Shown piece by piece: positions 1 through 10,921 of a stretch of DNA of 64,000 nucleotides. Source of the DNA: Rhodanobacter sp. (GTDB lineage: Bacteria; Pseudomonadota; Gammaproteobacteria; Xanthomonadales; Rhodanobacteraceae); NCBI GenBank assembly GCA_004298505.1, contig SCRO01000046.1, positions 23,589 through 87,588 of the forward strand, given 5' to 3'. Within the stretch, counting starts at the first letter, position 1, and each line of letters opens with the position of its first letter. Under the pieces are notes generated by a model. It had not been told where the DNA came from. It saw only the letters and a program-made list of their open reading frames with translations, and searched no databases. Both the position numbers and the translations under genes were made by a program.

Positions 1-604
1 ACAAATTGACCAGGTCGGTGCTGCGTTGTTCGGCCAGCGCCTCGGTCGCGCGTAATTGCTGGCCGAGCACACTGCACAGGGCGGTGGTGGCGAAGTAGGC
101 CAGGCCGAACAGGGCGCCCTCCAGCAGATCGCGATCACCCGGATGGGCAGCAAGAGACCAGCCGAAGAAGGAAATCCCGAGTATGCCCAGCGTAGCCAGC
201 GCGGCAAAGAACCCGGACAGGCGCAGCGGCAGGATCAGCGCGCCGGCGCAGAGGTTCACGGCCAACATCATCGCGATCCCGATGCGTGCATCGCGCATCG
301 ATGCGATCGCCATCATCGCCGCGGCGATGTCAACCACCAGCGTCACCCCCACCGCCATGCGCACGTGGGCCATGCTGCGCCGGTTGAGCAGCAACGCCGC
401 CAGCGCGAAAACCAGGTAAGTCGTAGCCAGCGTGCGCGCAAAGCCTGGCGCGGACAGTTGCGGCCAGCCTATGCCGCCCGGGCCGAACGCCAGGCCGACA
501 TACACCAGGGACTGCACCAGCCGGAATATATTGAGGAATGACAGCTCGTGGTGGATCGTTGCCGTACCTGCGCGCGGATCTATGAGCAATGCTGGACTGG
601 ACAC
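1..604 (-). CDS. pilS: PilS-like sensor histidine kinase, N-terminal membrane domain (runs off left edge)
   Basis: Reverse-strand reading frame open to the window edge: ...LLIDPRAGTATIHHELSFLNIFRLVQSLVYVGLAFGP...LATTYLVFALAALLLNRRSMAHVRMAVGVTLVVDIAAAMMAI..., several TM segments; position next to sucCD. GTG start at 604 is a guess. Confidence 0.6.
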   Translation of the reverse strand, partial: MSSPALLIDPRAGTATIHHELSFLNIFRLVQSLVYVGLAFGPGGIGWPQLSAPGFARTLATTYLVFALAALLLNRRSMAHVRMAVGVTLVVDIAAAMMAIASMRDARIGIAMMLAVNLCAGALILPLRLSGFFAALATLGILGISFFGWSLAAHPGDRDLLEGALFGLAYFATTALCSVLGQQLRATEALAEQRSTDLVNL

Positions 605-900
605 GTGGCGGATGATTCCAAGGCGGTTGCGGGCGAGTATATGACGGGCGGGCGGGCCGGTTGTGGCGCTGCGGTGGCCCCGGGCCGCATGAAACCGCCC
701 TGCGCGGGCTATCTGACAGGACACCCTTTCCATTGCGGCCCGCTTCCGCGAAAATAGGCGGCCGTATGGTGCGGCTCAGCCCGTGTCTGCTCGGCTATGC
801 CGTGTCCCGGCAGCGCGTCATGCCACCGTCCGACTCTCTTGACCCACGCCCGGTTTCGCGCGTGCGGCCGTCACGTTTCTCCATTCGCTCGAGGTATCGA

Positions 901-2061
901 ATGAATTTTCACGAATACCAAGCCAAAGAACTGTTCGCGCAGTACGGTATCGCCGTGCCCCCGGGCAAGGTCGCCAACTCCCCCGACACCGCTGTCGATG
1001 CCGCCAAGGCGCTCGGCGGCTCGCAATGGATGGTCAAGGCGCAGATCCACGCCGGTGGCCGCGGCAAGTCCGGCGGCGTCAAGTTCTGTCGCAGCTTCGA
1101 CGATGTGCACGCCGCCGCCAAGGACATGCTCGGCACCAACATGGAAACCTACCAGTCCGCCGGCCGCGCGCTGCCAGTGAACCTGGTGCTGGTGACCGAC
1201 GCCGCCAACATCGCCCGCGAGCTGTACCTGTCGATCCTGGTCGACCGCGACTCCAAGGCCATTTCGTTCATCGCCTCCAAGCACGGCGGCGTGGACATCG
1301 AGCAGGTCGCCAAAGAAACGCCCGAGGATATCCACACCATCGTGGTCGACTTCGTCGAAGGCTTGCAGCCCTACCAGTGCCGCCAGCTCGGCTTCGCAAT
1401 GGACCTGACCGCCAAGCAGGTCAACCAGCTGACGAAGATCATGCTGGGCCTGTACAAGCTATTCAACGAAAAGGACCTGTCGCTGGTCGAGCTGAACCCG
1501 CTGGCCGTGCTCGAAGATGGCAGCCTGGCCGCGCTCGACGGCAAGGTCAACTCCGATGACAACGCCGAGTACCGTCACCCGGATCTGGCCGCGATGCGTG
1601 ACCTGACCCAGGAAGACGCGGCCGAAGCCGCCGCGGTGAAATACAACCTCAACTACGTGACGATGGACGGCTCGATCGGCTGCATGGTCAACGGTGCTGG
1701 CCTGGCGATGGCCACCATGGACGTGATCAAGCTGGCAGGCGGCGAGCCGGCCAACTTCCTCGACGTCGGCGGCGGCGCCACCAAGGAGCGCGTGACCGAG
1801 GCGTTCAAGCTGATCCTGTCCTCGGACAAGGTCAACTGCATCCTGGTCAACATCTTCGGCGGCATCGTGCGCTGCGACCTGATCGCCGAGGGCATCATCG
1901 CGGCGGTCAAGGAAGTGGGCCTGAAGATTCCCGTGGTGGTGCGCCTGCAGGGCACCAATGTCGATCAGGGTCGCGCGCTGCTGGCCAACTCCGGTCTGGC
2001 CATCACGCCGGCAGATGATCTCAACGACGCGGCGCAGAAAGCCGTGGCTGCGGCCCACTAA
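901..2061 (+). CDS. sucC: Succinyl-CoA synthetase beta subunit
   Basis: [23 protein letters not shown]... ATP-grasp; start placed at internal ATG 901 rather than ORF start 661. Confidence 0.97.
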   Translation: MNFHEYQAKELFAQYGIAVPPGKVANSPDTAVDAAKALGGSQWMVKAQIHAGGRGKSGGVKFCRSFDDVHAAAKDMLGTNMETYQSAGRALPVNLVLVTDAANIARELYLSILVDRDSKAISFIASKHGGVDIEQVAKETPEDIHTIVVDFVEGLQPYQCRQLGFAMDLTAKQVNQLTKIMLGLYKLFNEKDLSLVELNPLAVLEDGSLAALDGKVNSDDNAEYRHPDLAAMRDLTQEDAAEAAAVKYNLNYVTMDGSIGCMVNGAGLAMATMDVIKLAGGEPANFLDVGGGATKERVTEAFKLILSSDKVNCILVNIFGGIVRCDLIAEGIIAAVKEVGLKIPVVVRLQGTNVDQGRALLANSGLAITPADDLNDAAQKAVAAAH

Positions 2062-2067
2062 CCACCG

Positions 2068-2155
2068 GTAGGAGCCTGCTCGCGGGCGATGCTTTTGATT
2101 TGATTTTCGACGTGCATCACAGCAAGAGCATCGCCCGCAAGCGGGCTCCTACGCG
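2068..2155. repeat. REP-like inverted repeat between sucC and sucD
   Basis: TAGGAGCCTGCTCGCGGGCGATGCTTTTG ... CAAGAGCATCGCCCGCAAGCGGGCTCCTAC; arms are near-perfect reverse complements; GTAGGAGC-type ends recur at 47406-47508. Confidence 0.8.
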
Positions 2156-2171
2156 ATCCAAGGATATTTTC

Positions 2172-3044
<873 letters not shown>

Positions 3045-3067
3045 GCGTTTGCTGCAGGTAAGAAGCG

Positions 3068-3100
3068 AAGGCCGCGCGTTTGCGTGGCCTTTTGCTTTGT
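3068..3100 (+). terminator. Intrinsic terminator after sucD
   Basis: AAGGCCGCGC-GTTT-GCGTGGCCTT followed by TTGCTTTG. Confidence 0.7.
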
Positions 3101-3177
3101 GTGTGGGGGCATAGCCCTTGACTCTGCCCGATTGAATTACCATTCCTCGTTTACCCCTCCCAGGAACACCTTCCGCC

Positions 3178-4860
3178 ATGGCAAAGCTGCGTCTGGCATT
3201 GGCCCAACATGATTTTCCGGTCGGCGCCGTGGCGGCGAATGCTGCCAAGGTCGCTGGCCTGATCACTCAGGCGCGCAGCGATGGCGCCGGGCTGGTGGTG
3301 TTTCCCGAGCTGACCCTCAGCGGCTACCCGCCGGAGGACTTGTTGCTGCGTCCGAGCTTCCTGGCTGCCTGTGACGATCAACTGCAGTCATTGGCCGCGC
3401 AGACCCACGGCATCGCCGCCCTGGTCGGCCATCCGCACAGCGAAGGTGAGGTATTCAATGCAGTCAGCCTGCTGCGCGATGGACGCATCGAGACCACCGC
3501 GCACAAGCAGGCGCTGCCAAACTACGGCGTGTTCGACGACAAACGCTATTTTCGACCCGGTCACGCGTCGGTCACGGCGGTGATCGAGGGTGTCCGCGTC
3601 GGCCTGCTGATCTGTGAGGATGTGTGGGAGCCGGAGCCGGTGGCGCGGGCTGCGACAGCCGGGGCGCAGTTGATCGTGGTAATCAACGCCTCGCCGTGGG
3701 ACGAGCACAAACAAGGCGAACGCGAGGCCGTGCTGCAGGCGCGGGCGCGCGAAAGCGGTTGCGCGATCGCCTACCTCAATCTGGTCGGCGGCCAGGACGA
3801 GGTGGTCTACGACGGCGGCTCTACCCTGGTCAATGGTGATGGCTCGATCGTCGCGCGCGCGCCGGCCTTCGTCGATGCGCTGCTGTGGGCCACGTTCGAT
3901 CCGGACACGCGCACGCTGCAGGCGCAAGCCTGGCCGGTGCCTGTCGATGCCTCGCGCGCGGCGGTGCTGTACGCCGCACTGGTCCGCGGCACCCGCGATT
4001 ACATCGACAAGAACGGCTTTCCCGGCGTGCTGCTCGGTCTGTCCGGTGGTATCGATTCGGCGCTGACCCTGGCGTTGGCGGTGGACGCACTGGGCCCCGA
4101 TCGCGTTACCGCGGTGATGCTGCCTACTCGCTACACCTCGGCGCTGTCGCTGGATGGCGCGCGCGTGCAGGCCGAACGGCTGGGCGTGGACTACCACGTC
4201 ATCGATATCGAACCGACGGTCGATGCGTTCATTAGCGCATTGACGCCGGCCTTCGCCGGCAAGGCCAGCGACACCACCGAGGAAAACCTGCAGTCGCGTA
4301 CTCGTGGCGTAATGCTGATGGCGCTGTCCAACAAGCACCGCATGTTGCTGCTGGCTACTGGCAACAAGAGTGAAATGGCGGTGGGCTATTGCACGCTGTA
4401 TGGCGACATGTGCGGGGCGTACGCGCCGCTGAAGGACGTCTACAAGACCGCGGTCTACCAATTGGCGCGCTGGCGTAATGCGGTCGGGAATGGAGAATGG
4501 GGAATGGGGAATCGCTTGGGCGCCCCTGACCTCCGTACTTCGATTTCCGACTCCCGATCCCCGATTCCCGTGGAGGTCATCGAACGGCCGCCCTCGGCGG
4601 AACTGCGCGAAAACCAGACCGACCAGGATTCGTTACCGCCGTATGCCGAACTTGACGGCATTCTGCAACGCTTCATCGAGGGCGAGCAATCCCAGGCCGA
4701 GATCGCGGCTCAAGGGTTCGCACCTGATACCGTGCGCCTGGTGGTGCGGTTGGTACTACTGAACGAGTTCAAGCGCCGTCAGTCGGCGCCGGGCCCGCGC
4801 GTGACCACCCGTGCATTCGGCCGCGAACGACGCTACCCCATTACTTCCGGCTGGCACTGA
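3178..4860 (+). CDS. nadE: Glutamine-dependent NAD+ synthetase, carrying an in-frame repeat insertion at about 4482-4570
   Basis: N-terminal nitrilase domain (MAKLRLALAQHDFPVGAVAAN), SGGIDSALT PP-loop, RPPSAELRENQTDQDSLPPY. Confidence 0.95.
   Translation: MAKLRLALAQHDFPVGAVAANAAKVAGLITQARSDGAGLVVFPELTLSGYPPEDLLLRPSFLAACDDQLQSLAAQTHGIAALVGHPHSEGEVFNAVSLLRDGRIETTAHKQALPNYGVFDDKRYFRPGHASVTAVIEGVRVGLLICEDVWEPEPVARAATAGAQLIVVINASPWDEHKQGEREAVLQARARESGCAIAYLNLVGGQDEVVYDGGSTLVNGDGSIVARAPAFVDALLWATFDPDTRTLQAQAWPVPVDASRAAVLYAALVRGTRDYIDKNGFPGVLLGLSGGIDSALTLALAVDALGPDRVTAVMLPTRYTSALSLDGARVQAERLGVDYHVIDIEPTVDAFISALTPAFAGKASDTTEENLQSRTRGVMLMALSNKHRMLLLATGNKSEMAVGYCTLYGDMCGAYAPLKDVYKTAVYQLARWRNAVGNGEWGMGNRLGAPDLRTSISDSRSPIPVEVIERPPSAELRENQTDQDSLPPYAELDGILQRFIEGEQSQAEIAAQGFAPDTVRLVVRLVLLNEFKRRQSAPGPRVTTRAFGRERRYPITSGWH
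4485..4570. repeat. G-rich/C-rich mini inverted-repeat element (copy A) inside nadE
   Basis: CGGGAATGGAGAATGGGGAATGGGGAATCG...CGATTTCCGACTCCCGATCCCCGATTCCCG. Confidence 0.85.
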
Positions 4861-4910
4861 GTGTGCCTGCCGCGAAAGGCACGCTTTTGCGAATTCCGAA
4901 TCCCGAAAAA

Positions 4911-5777
4911 TCAGTGATGTCCCGAGAACGGGATCAACTTGCGCAAAGTGGACGGCGAACGCGGCCATTTGGGATCGGTCAGGTACGGGTGGTGCGGATA
5001 ATTCAACGCCAGTACCTCGCGGGTCTGGGCGGCCAGATCCTTGCGATCCACCGCGAGGTAGCTGCGGGTGAGAATCGCCAGCGCATCACCGGTCTGCGGG
5101 GCCTGCTGGTAATGCTCAATCACGTATTGCGAACGGTCCGCGGCGGCGATATAGGCCTTGTTGCGGAGATAGAACTCGGCCACGTTGATTTCGTACTGTG
5201 CCAGCAGATTGCGCAGATAGATCATGCGCTGGCGTGCGTCGGCGGTGTACGCACTATCGGGGAAGCGCCGCGACAGCTCCGAAAAGTCGTCGAACGACTG
5301 CAAATTGTAAGCCTGGTCGCGCCGCGACTGGCCGCCGCTACTCTTGGTATAGCGCTCGACGAAACCGGTGGTGCGGCCAAAATTGATCAGGCCGCGCAAG
5401 TAATAGGCATAATCGACATGCTTGTTGGCCGGATAGGTCTTGATGAAGCGGTTGACCGTCGACAGGGCGTCGTCCGGCTGGTTGTCCTTGTATTGCGAGT
5501 AGGCCAGGTCGAGCTGGGCCTGCTCGTTGTAGGGACCTGACGGGAAGCGCGCGATCAGACGCTGGTAGGCTTGGCTGGCGGCCGCATAATCGCCGTTTTC
5601 CAGCGAAGTGTGTGCCTTGCTGTAGAGCGCTTCTAGCGGCATCGTGTCGATGGAGTTGCGCTTGTGGCCAAACATCGAGCATGCGCTGATCGACATGACC
5701 AGCACGAACGCGGCGAGCAGCTTTACGGCAGGCAGTGAGAGTAACGACAACGTGGGCGAGCCGCTTGATAGGCGCAT
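4911..5777 (-). CDS. bamD: Outer membrane assembly lipoprotein BamD (ComL/YfiO)
   Basis: Signal peptide with lipobox (SISACS), TPR-like YQRLIARFPSGPYNEQAQLDLAYSQY; divergent from rluD. Confidence 0.93.
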   Translation of the reverse strand: MRLSSGSPTLSLLSLPAVKLLAAFVLVMSISACSMFGHKRNSIDTMPLEALYSKAHTSLENGDYAAASQAYQRLIARFPSGPYNEQAQLDLAYSQYKDNQPDDALSTVNRFIKTYPANKHVDYAYYLRGLINFGRTTGFVERYTKSSGGQSRRDQAYNLQSFDDFSELSRRFPDSAYTADARQRMIYLRNLLAQYEINVAEFYLRNKAYIAAADRSQYVIEHYQQAPQTGDALAILTRSYLAVDRKDLAAQTREVLALNYPHHPYLTDPKWPRSPSTLRKLIPFSGHH

Positions 5778-5848
5778 AGGATTGAATTTCAGATGTTTGA
5801 ACGAAAAGGCATGATAGCCGAAACCGGCTTCGGCCCGCGGGCATCGGC

Positions 5849-6823
5849 ATGACCACGATCCGGCAGCAGGCGGAAGTTCCGTTGAGCGCGGCAGGACGTC
5901 GCTTCGACCAGGCTTTGGCCGAGATGTTCCCGGATTACTCGCGTTCGCGCCTCAGCGGCTGGATCAAGGCCGGTGCAGTGACACTGGATGGTGTTGCCGC
6001 GCCCCCGCGCCAGTTGCTGCGCGGCGGCGAGCAGGTGGCGCTGGAGGTCGAGCTCGAAACCGAGGTGCACAGTCAGCCTGAAGCCATCTCGCTGCACATC
6101 GTGTACGAGGACGAGTATCTGCTGGTGCTGGACAAGCCGGCCGGTCTGGTGGTCCATCCCGGCGCCGGCAATCCGGCCGGGACCCTGTTGAACGGCTTGC
6201 TGCACCATGATGCGAAGCTGGCCGAGCTGCCGCGCGCCGGCATCGTGCACCGGCTGGACAAGGACACCTCCGGCCTGATGGTGGTCGCGCGAACGCTGCC
6301 GACGTACACCGCGCTGGTCGACCTGTTGTCGCGACACGAGGTGGAGCGCCAGTACGAGGCGGTGGTACTGGGCAGCATGGTCGCCGGCGGCACGGTGGAT
6401 GAACCGATCGGTCGCAGCATGGGTGACCGCCTGCGGCAAGCCGTGCGCGACGAGGAGGACGGCAAGCGCGCGGTGACCCATTACCGCCTGCGCGAACGCT
6501 TCCGCACCCACACCCTGCTGCAATGCCAGCTGGAAACCGGTCGCACCCACCAGATTCGCGTGCACCTAGCACACATCGGCCACCCGCTGGTCGGCGACCC
6601 GCTCTACGGCGGCGGCCTGAAACTACCCAAGGGCGCCACTGCGGAACTTGTTGCCGCGTTGCGCGGCTTCCGCCGCCAGGCGCTGCACGCCGAGAAACTC
6701 TCGTTCGTCCATCCGGCCACCGGCGAGGCGATGTCATTCGCCGTCGATCGCCCGGTTGACCAGCAAGGCCTGATCGGCGCATTGCGCGCCGATCAGGCCT
6801 TGCACGGATCGGACGACTACTGA
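5849..6823 (+). CDS. rluD: 23S rRNA pseudouridine synthase RluD family
   Basis: S4 domain then [19 protein letters not shown]. Confidence 0.95.
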   Translation: MTTIRQQAEVPLSAAGRRFDQALAEMFPDYSRSRLSGWIKAGAVTLDGVAAPPRQLLRGGEQVALEVELETEVHSQPEAISLHIVYEDEYLLVLDKPAGLVVHPGAGNPAGTLLNGLLHHDAKLAELPRAGIVHRLDKDTSGLMVVARTLPTYTALVDLLSRHEVERQYEAVVLGSMVAGGTVDEPIGRSMGDRLRQAVRDEEDGKRAVTHYRLRERFRTHTLLQCQLETGRTHQIRVHLAHIGHPLVGDPLYGGGLKLPKGATAELVAALRGFRRQALHAEKLSFVHPATGEAMSFAVDRPVDQQGLIGALRADQALHGSDDY

Positions 6824-6867
6824 TCGCGCAGCCGGACCCGGCGTAGAGATGGGTGTGCGATGCTCTA

Positions 6868-6899
6868 CATTCCCCATTCCCCATTCCCCATTCCCGCAA
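6868..6899. repeat. Tandem ATTCCCC half-element (copy B) immediately 5' of pgeF
   Basis: CATTCCCCATTCCCCATTCCCCATTCCCG. Confidence 0.8.
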
Positions 6900-6901
6900 C
6901 C

Positions 6902-7657
6902 ATGACCGACAGCTGGATCTTCCCCGACTGGCCGGCCCCGCCGCAGGTGCATGCCGCAATCACCACCCGGCATGGCCCTGGCATTTCGACGCCGCCGTTC
7001 GAGCGCTTCAATCTCGGCCTGCGCAGCGGCGATGCCAGCGATGCCGTCCAGGCCAATCGCGAGGCCTTGCAGCAGGTGCTCGGCTTGCCATCTGCGCCGC
7101 GCTGGTTGCACCAGGTGCATGGCGTCAACGTCGCCCAGCTCGGTCCGCTACCCAGCGCCGACGAGCTGGAGGCAGACGCCGCAGTCTCGCACATCCCCGG
7201 CACCGTACTGGCGATCCTCACCGCCGATTGCCTGCCGGTGCTGTTTTGCGCTGACGACGGCAGCGAGATCGGCGCAGCCCATGCCGGCTGGCGTGGGCTG
7301 GCTGCGGGCGTGCTCGAAGCCACGCTGACCCAGCTGGAAACGCCGCCGAAGCGCCTGCTGGCATGGCTGGGACCTTGCATTGGTGCCGCCTCGTACGAAG
7401 TCGGCAAGGAGGTACGCGCTGCGTTCGTTGATCAGGCTGCAGGCGCAGCGGCCTGTTTCGAGGCGACCCGGCCGGGGCATTGGACTTGTGATTTGGCCGG
7501 CCTGGCGCGACAGCGTCTGGCGATGGCCGGACTGGACCGCATGCATGGCGGCGGGTTTGACACCCGGCTCGACCCGCGCTTTTATTCCTACCGCCGCGAT
7601 GGTGTCTGCAGCGGCCGCTTTGCCAGTTTGATCTGGCTGAGCGAGAGCCGTGTTTGA
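6902..7657 (+). CDS. pgeF: Multicopper polyphenol oxidase/laccase-domain protein (YfiH/PgeF)
   Basis: MTDSWIFPDWPAPPQVHAAITTRHGPGIS..., ILTADCLPVLF, GAAHAGWRGL. Confidence 0.9.
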   Translation: MTDSWIFPDWPAPPQVHAAITTRHGPGISTPPFERFNLGLRSGDASDAVQANREALQQVLGLPSAPRWLHQVHGVNVAQLGPLPSADELEADAAVSHIPGTVLAILTADCLPVLFCADDGSEIGAAHAGWRGLAAGVLEATLTQLETPPKRLLAWLGPCIGAASYEVGKEVRAAFVDQAAGAAACFEATRPGHWTCDLAGLARQRLAMAGLDRMHGGGFDTRLDPRFYSYRRDGVCSGRFASLIWLSESRV

Positions 7658-7721
7658 CCGACAGTCACCGGTAATCCACTGAGTTGACCATCACGACATC
7701 GCTGGGCAGCGGAGTTGCCGG

Positions 7722-9113
7722 TCAGTTGCCACGAAGCACGTTCAGGAATGTGCTGCGCCAGCGCGTGATGTCGTTGTCGCGCAGTACCTCTATCATGGCA
7801 GCCCAGCGCTCGCGCCGCTCGCGCTGAGGCATGCGCAACGCTTGCTGAAGTGCATCGGCCACTTCTTCGGTATCGGCGGGGTTGACCAGCAGCGCCTCGC
7901 GAAGCTCCTGCGCCGCACCGGCAAAGCGCGACAACACCAGCACGCCGGGGTCGGCCGGGTCCTGACTGGCCACGTACTCTTTCGCCACCAGGTTCATCCC
8001 ATCGCGCAACGGCGTCACCAGGCCGACGCGTGCGCTGCGGTAGTAACCCATCAGCAGCGCCTGGGGAAACGACTTTCCGATGTAGCGGATCGGCACCCAG
8101 TGCGGTGCCGCGTACTGGCCGTTGATGTGGCCGGCTGTGCGTTCCAGCTCGTGGCGGATCTGGCGGTATTCCTTGACGGAGCCACGGGAGGGCTGCGCGA
8201 TTTGCAGAAAAGTGACCCGTCGGCGCAACTCAGGATCCCGCATTAGCAGGCGGCCATAGGCCTCGAATCGCTGCGGCAGCCCTTTGGAGTAATCGAGCCG
8301 GTCGACACCGATGATCAATGCCTGCTCTCCCAGGCTTTCGCGCAACTTCTTGATTTCGGGATGGGACGCGGCCATTCGCGCCGCGCCTTCCACGCCGGCT
8401 GTGTCGATGCTGATCGGGAAGGCTGCGGCGCGGAACAGCCGTCCGTCAGGCATCCGCAGTTGTCCGCCCAGGCGCATCGCCGCGCCAGCCTCGTGCAGGA
8501 AGTAGTCTTCCAGCGCGCGCAGGTCACGCGAGGTATGCACGCCGATCAGGTCGTAGCTGGCCAGCGTCTCCAGCAACTGGCGGTGGTTGGGCAAGGCGAT
8601 CAGCAACCCGGCGGCGGGTAGCGGCGTATGCAGGAAGAAGCCGATGCGGTTCTTCAAACCCAGGCGGCGCAGGATCGAGGCCAGCGGGATCAAGTGATAA
8701 TCGTGGATCCACAGCGTGTCAGCCGGACGCACCAGCGGTTGCAGCCGTTGCGCGAAAATTTCGTTGACCCGCATATAGCCGGCCAGGTGGCCGCGCTGGT
8801 ACTCCACCACATCGGGCCGGTAGTGCAGTATCGGCCACAGCGCGCCATTGGCGAAGCCGGTGTAGTAGGCCTGATGGTCCTCGTGCGAAAGGTCGACCGT
8901 GGCGTACTCGACGTTGCCTTTCTGCACGTGATGCACTTCACCGGCAGTTTCCGCGGCGAGCTTGCCGCTCCAGCCGAACCACAGACCACCGCAGTCCCGC
9001 AGCGCCGCTTGCAGCGCCGAGGCAAGGCCACCTGGCGCCGACCTCTGTGGCAGCGCCACACGATTGGACACCACGACGAGGCGTCCGCCGCTCTTCCTTG
9101 CCGTCGTCGTCAC
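7722..9113 (-). CDS. otsA: Alpha,alpha-trehalose-phosphate synthase (GT20)
   Basis: RLVVVSNRVALP, WIHDYHLIPLA, GVDRLDYSKGLPQR, NLVAKEYVA. Confidence 0.95.
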   Translation of the reverse strand: MTTTARKSGGRLVVVSNRVALPQRSAPGGLASALQAALRDCGGLWFGWSGKLAAETAGEVHHVQKGNVEYATVDLSHEDHQAYYTGFANGALWPILHYRPDVVEYQRGHLAGYMRVNEIFAQRLQPLVRPADTLWIHDYHLIPLASILRRLGLKNRIGFFLHTPLPAAGLLIALPNHRQLLETLASYDLIGVHTSRDLRALEDYFLHEAGAAMRLGGQLRMPDGRLFRAAAFPISIDTAGVEGAARMAASHPEIKKLRESLGEQALIIGVDRLDYSKGLPQRFEAYGRLLMRDPELRRRVTFLQIAQPSRGSVKEYRQIRHELERTAGHINGQYAAPHWVPIRYIGKSFPQALLMGYYRSARVGLVTPLRDGMNLVAKEYVASQDPADPGVLVLSRFAGAAQELREALLVNPADTEEVADALQQALRMPQRERRERWAAMIEVLRDNDITRWRSTFLNVLRGN

Positions 9114-10921
9114 AGCGCATCCTCCCAGCTGCGCGACAGTCGCAGGGCGGCCTGGATCAGGCCAACCATCGAGTAGGTCTGGGGAAAGTTGCCCCAGGCC
9201 TCGCCGCTGCCCGGCGCGATGTCCTCGGACAACAACCCCAGCGCATTGCGCTGCTCGAGCATGTTTTCAAACAGCAGGCGAGCGCGATCCTTGCGCCCGG
9301 TGGCGGCGAGCGCCTCGATGTACCAGAACGTGCACACGCTGAAACTGGTTTTCGGCGTGCCGAAATCGTCCGGTGCCACGTAGCGGAACAGGTATTCACC
9401 TTGGCCAAGCTTTTCGCCGATCGCATCGACGGTGGCCACGAAGCGCGGATCGCTGGCGTCGATGAAACCAATGTTGGAAAGCAGCAACAGGCTCGCATCG
9501 AGGTTCTCGCCCTCGTAAGACTCGACAAAATGGCCCAGTTCGTCGCTCCATGCGCGCTTTTCGATGTCTTTGTGCAGTTTCACCGCGCTGTCATGCCAGT
9601 ACCTGGCCCGATCATCCAGCCCCAGTTCGGTGGCGATGTGAGCCAGCCGATTGCAGGCAGCCCAGCACATGGCTGCCGAGTAGGTATGCACGGCCGCGCG
9701 GCCACGGTATTCCCACAAACCCGCGTCGGGTTGCTCGGCCATGCGCAGCGCCTCGTCGCCCATGCGCTCCAGCCGATGAAAAGTCAGCTCATCGCCGCGA
9801 TGTTCCAGACGGCAGTCGAAAAACAGTTGCGCTGCCGCCAGTACCACCGAGCCGTAGACGTCGTTCTGGCGCTGACGCCATGCGTCGTTGCCCACCCGCA
9901 CCGGCCCCATGCCGCGGTAGCCGGCGAGGCTGTCGCACTGGCGCTCGGTCAGTTCGCGCTCGAAGGTGATGCCGAACACCGGACCGATCTCGCCGCCCTC
10001 CTCGCCGTCGGCAGCGATTACGTTGAAGACATAGTGGATATATTCCTCCATGCTGCGCGTGACGCCGAGTCGGTTCATCGCGCGCACGGTGAAGCCCGCG
10101 TCGCGCAGCCAGCAATAACGATAATCCCAGTTGCGCGAACTGCCCGGAAACTCGGGGATCGATGTAGTCAGCGCCGCGACGATGGCGCCCGTGGCCTCGT
10201 ACTGGCACAGCTTGAGGGTGATCGCCGCGCGGATCACCGGCTCTTGCCATTCATAGGGCACGGCTAGGTAACGCGACCACTCACGCCAGTAGCTGGCGGT
10301 GCGCTCGAGCATGTGGTGGATATAGTCGGCGGGGCTCTGATCCAGCGTCTCGTCCGGGCCGAACACGAAATGTGCGGGGTGTTCCAGCCCGAAAGCCAGG
10401 CCGCGCTCGATCATCGGCGTGGACACGTCGCTGGTCAGCCGCTGCACCGTATCGCTGAGCAGGTAGCGGATATGGTTGCTGCCCGAGGTGGTTTTTGGCG
10501 AGGTGGCACCGTAGTCGCACAGCGGGCGCATGCGTACGCGGATGCGCGGCGAACCGCTGAGCGGATTGACCCGCCGTGCCAGGGTGACCGGATGATAGAG
10601 GCGACCCTTCACGTTGTGTCGGGGGGCGAAATCGATCACTTCGATGACGCCGCCGTGACGATCGAACATGCGCGTGATCAACACCGCCGTGTTCGGCAGG
10701 TAATGCTGTTCGGAACGCTCGAAATCCTCCAGCTCGATCGTCCAGTCGCCGTCGCCGGATGTCGGAGACAGCAGGGCGCAGAAGCTGGCGTCCGCGTCAA
10801 AGCGCGGTAGGCAGCACCACACGATGCTTGCGCGGTCGTCGATGAGGGCAGCGATGCTGCCATTGCCGATGACACCCAAATCAAGACTGACTTGGCGGGA
10901 TTTCTCGGGGGAGTCCGACAT
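9110..10921 (-). CDS. Glycoside hydrolase family 15 protein (glucoamylase/trehalase-like)
   Basis: MSDSPEKSRQVSLDLGVIGNGSIAALIDDRASIVWCCLPRFD..., NWDYRYCWLRDAGFTVRAM; start set to 10921. Confidence 0.9.
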   Translation of the reverse strand: MSDSPEKSRQVSLDLGVIGNGSIAALIDDRASIVWCCLPRFDADASFCALLSPTSGDGDWTIELEDFERSEQHYLPNTAVLITRMFDRHGGVIEVIDFAPRHNVKGRLYHPVTLARRVNPLSGSPRIRVRMRPLCDYGATSPKTTSGSNHIRYLLSDTVQRLTSDVSTPMIERGLAFGLEHPAHFVFGPDETLDQSPADYIHHMLERTASYWREWSRYLAVPYEWQEPVIRAAITLKLCQYEATGAIVAALTTSIPEFPGSSRNWDYRYCWLRDAGFTVRAMNRLGVTRSMEEYIHYVFNVIAADGEEGGEIGPVFGITFERELTERQCDSLAGYRGMGPVRVGNDAWRQRQNDVYGSVVLAAAQLFFDCRLEHRGDELTFHRLERMGDEALRMAEQPDAGLWEYRGRAAVHTYSAAMCWAACNRLAHIATELGLDDRARYWHDSAVKLHKDIEKRAWSDELGHFVESYEGENLDASLLLLSNIGFIDASDPRFVATVDAIGEKLGQGEYLFRYVAPDDFGTPKTSFSVCTFWYIEALAATGRKDRARLLFENMLEQRNALGLLSEDIAPGSGEAWGNFPQTYSMVGLIQAALRLSRSWEDAL

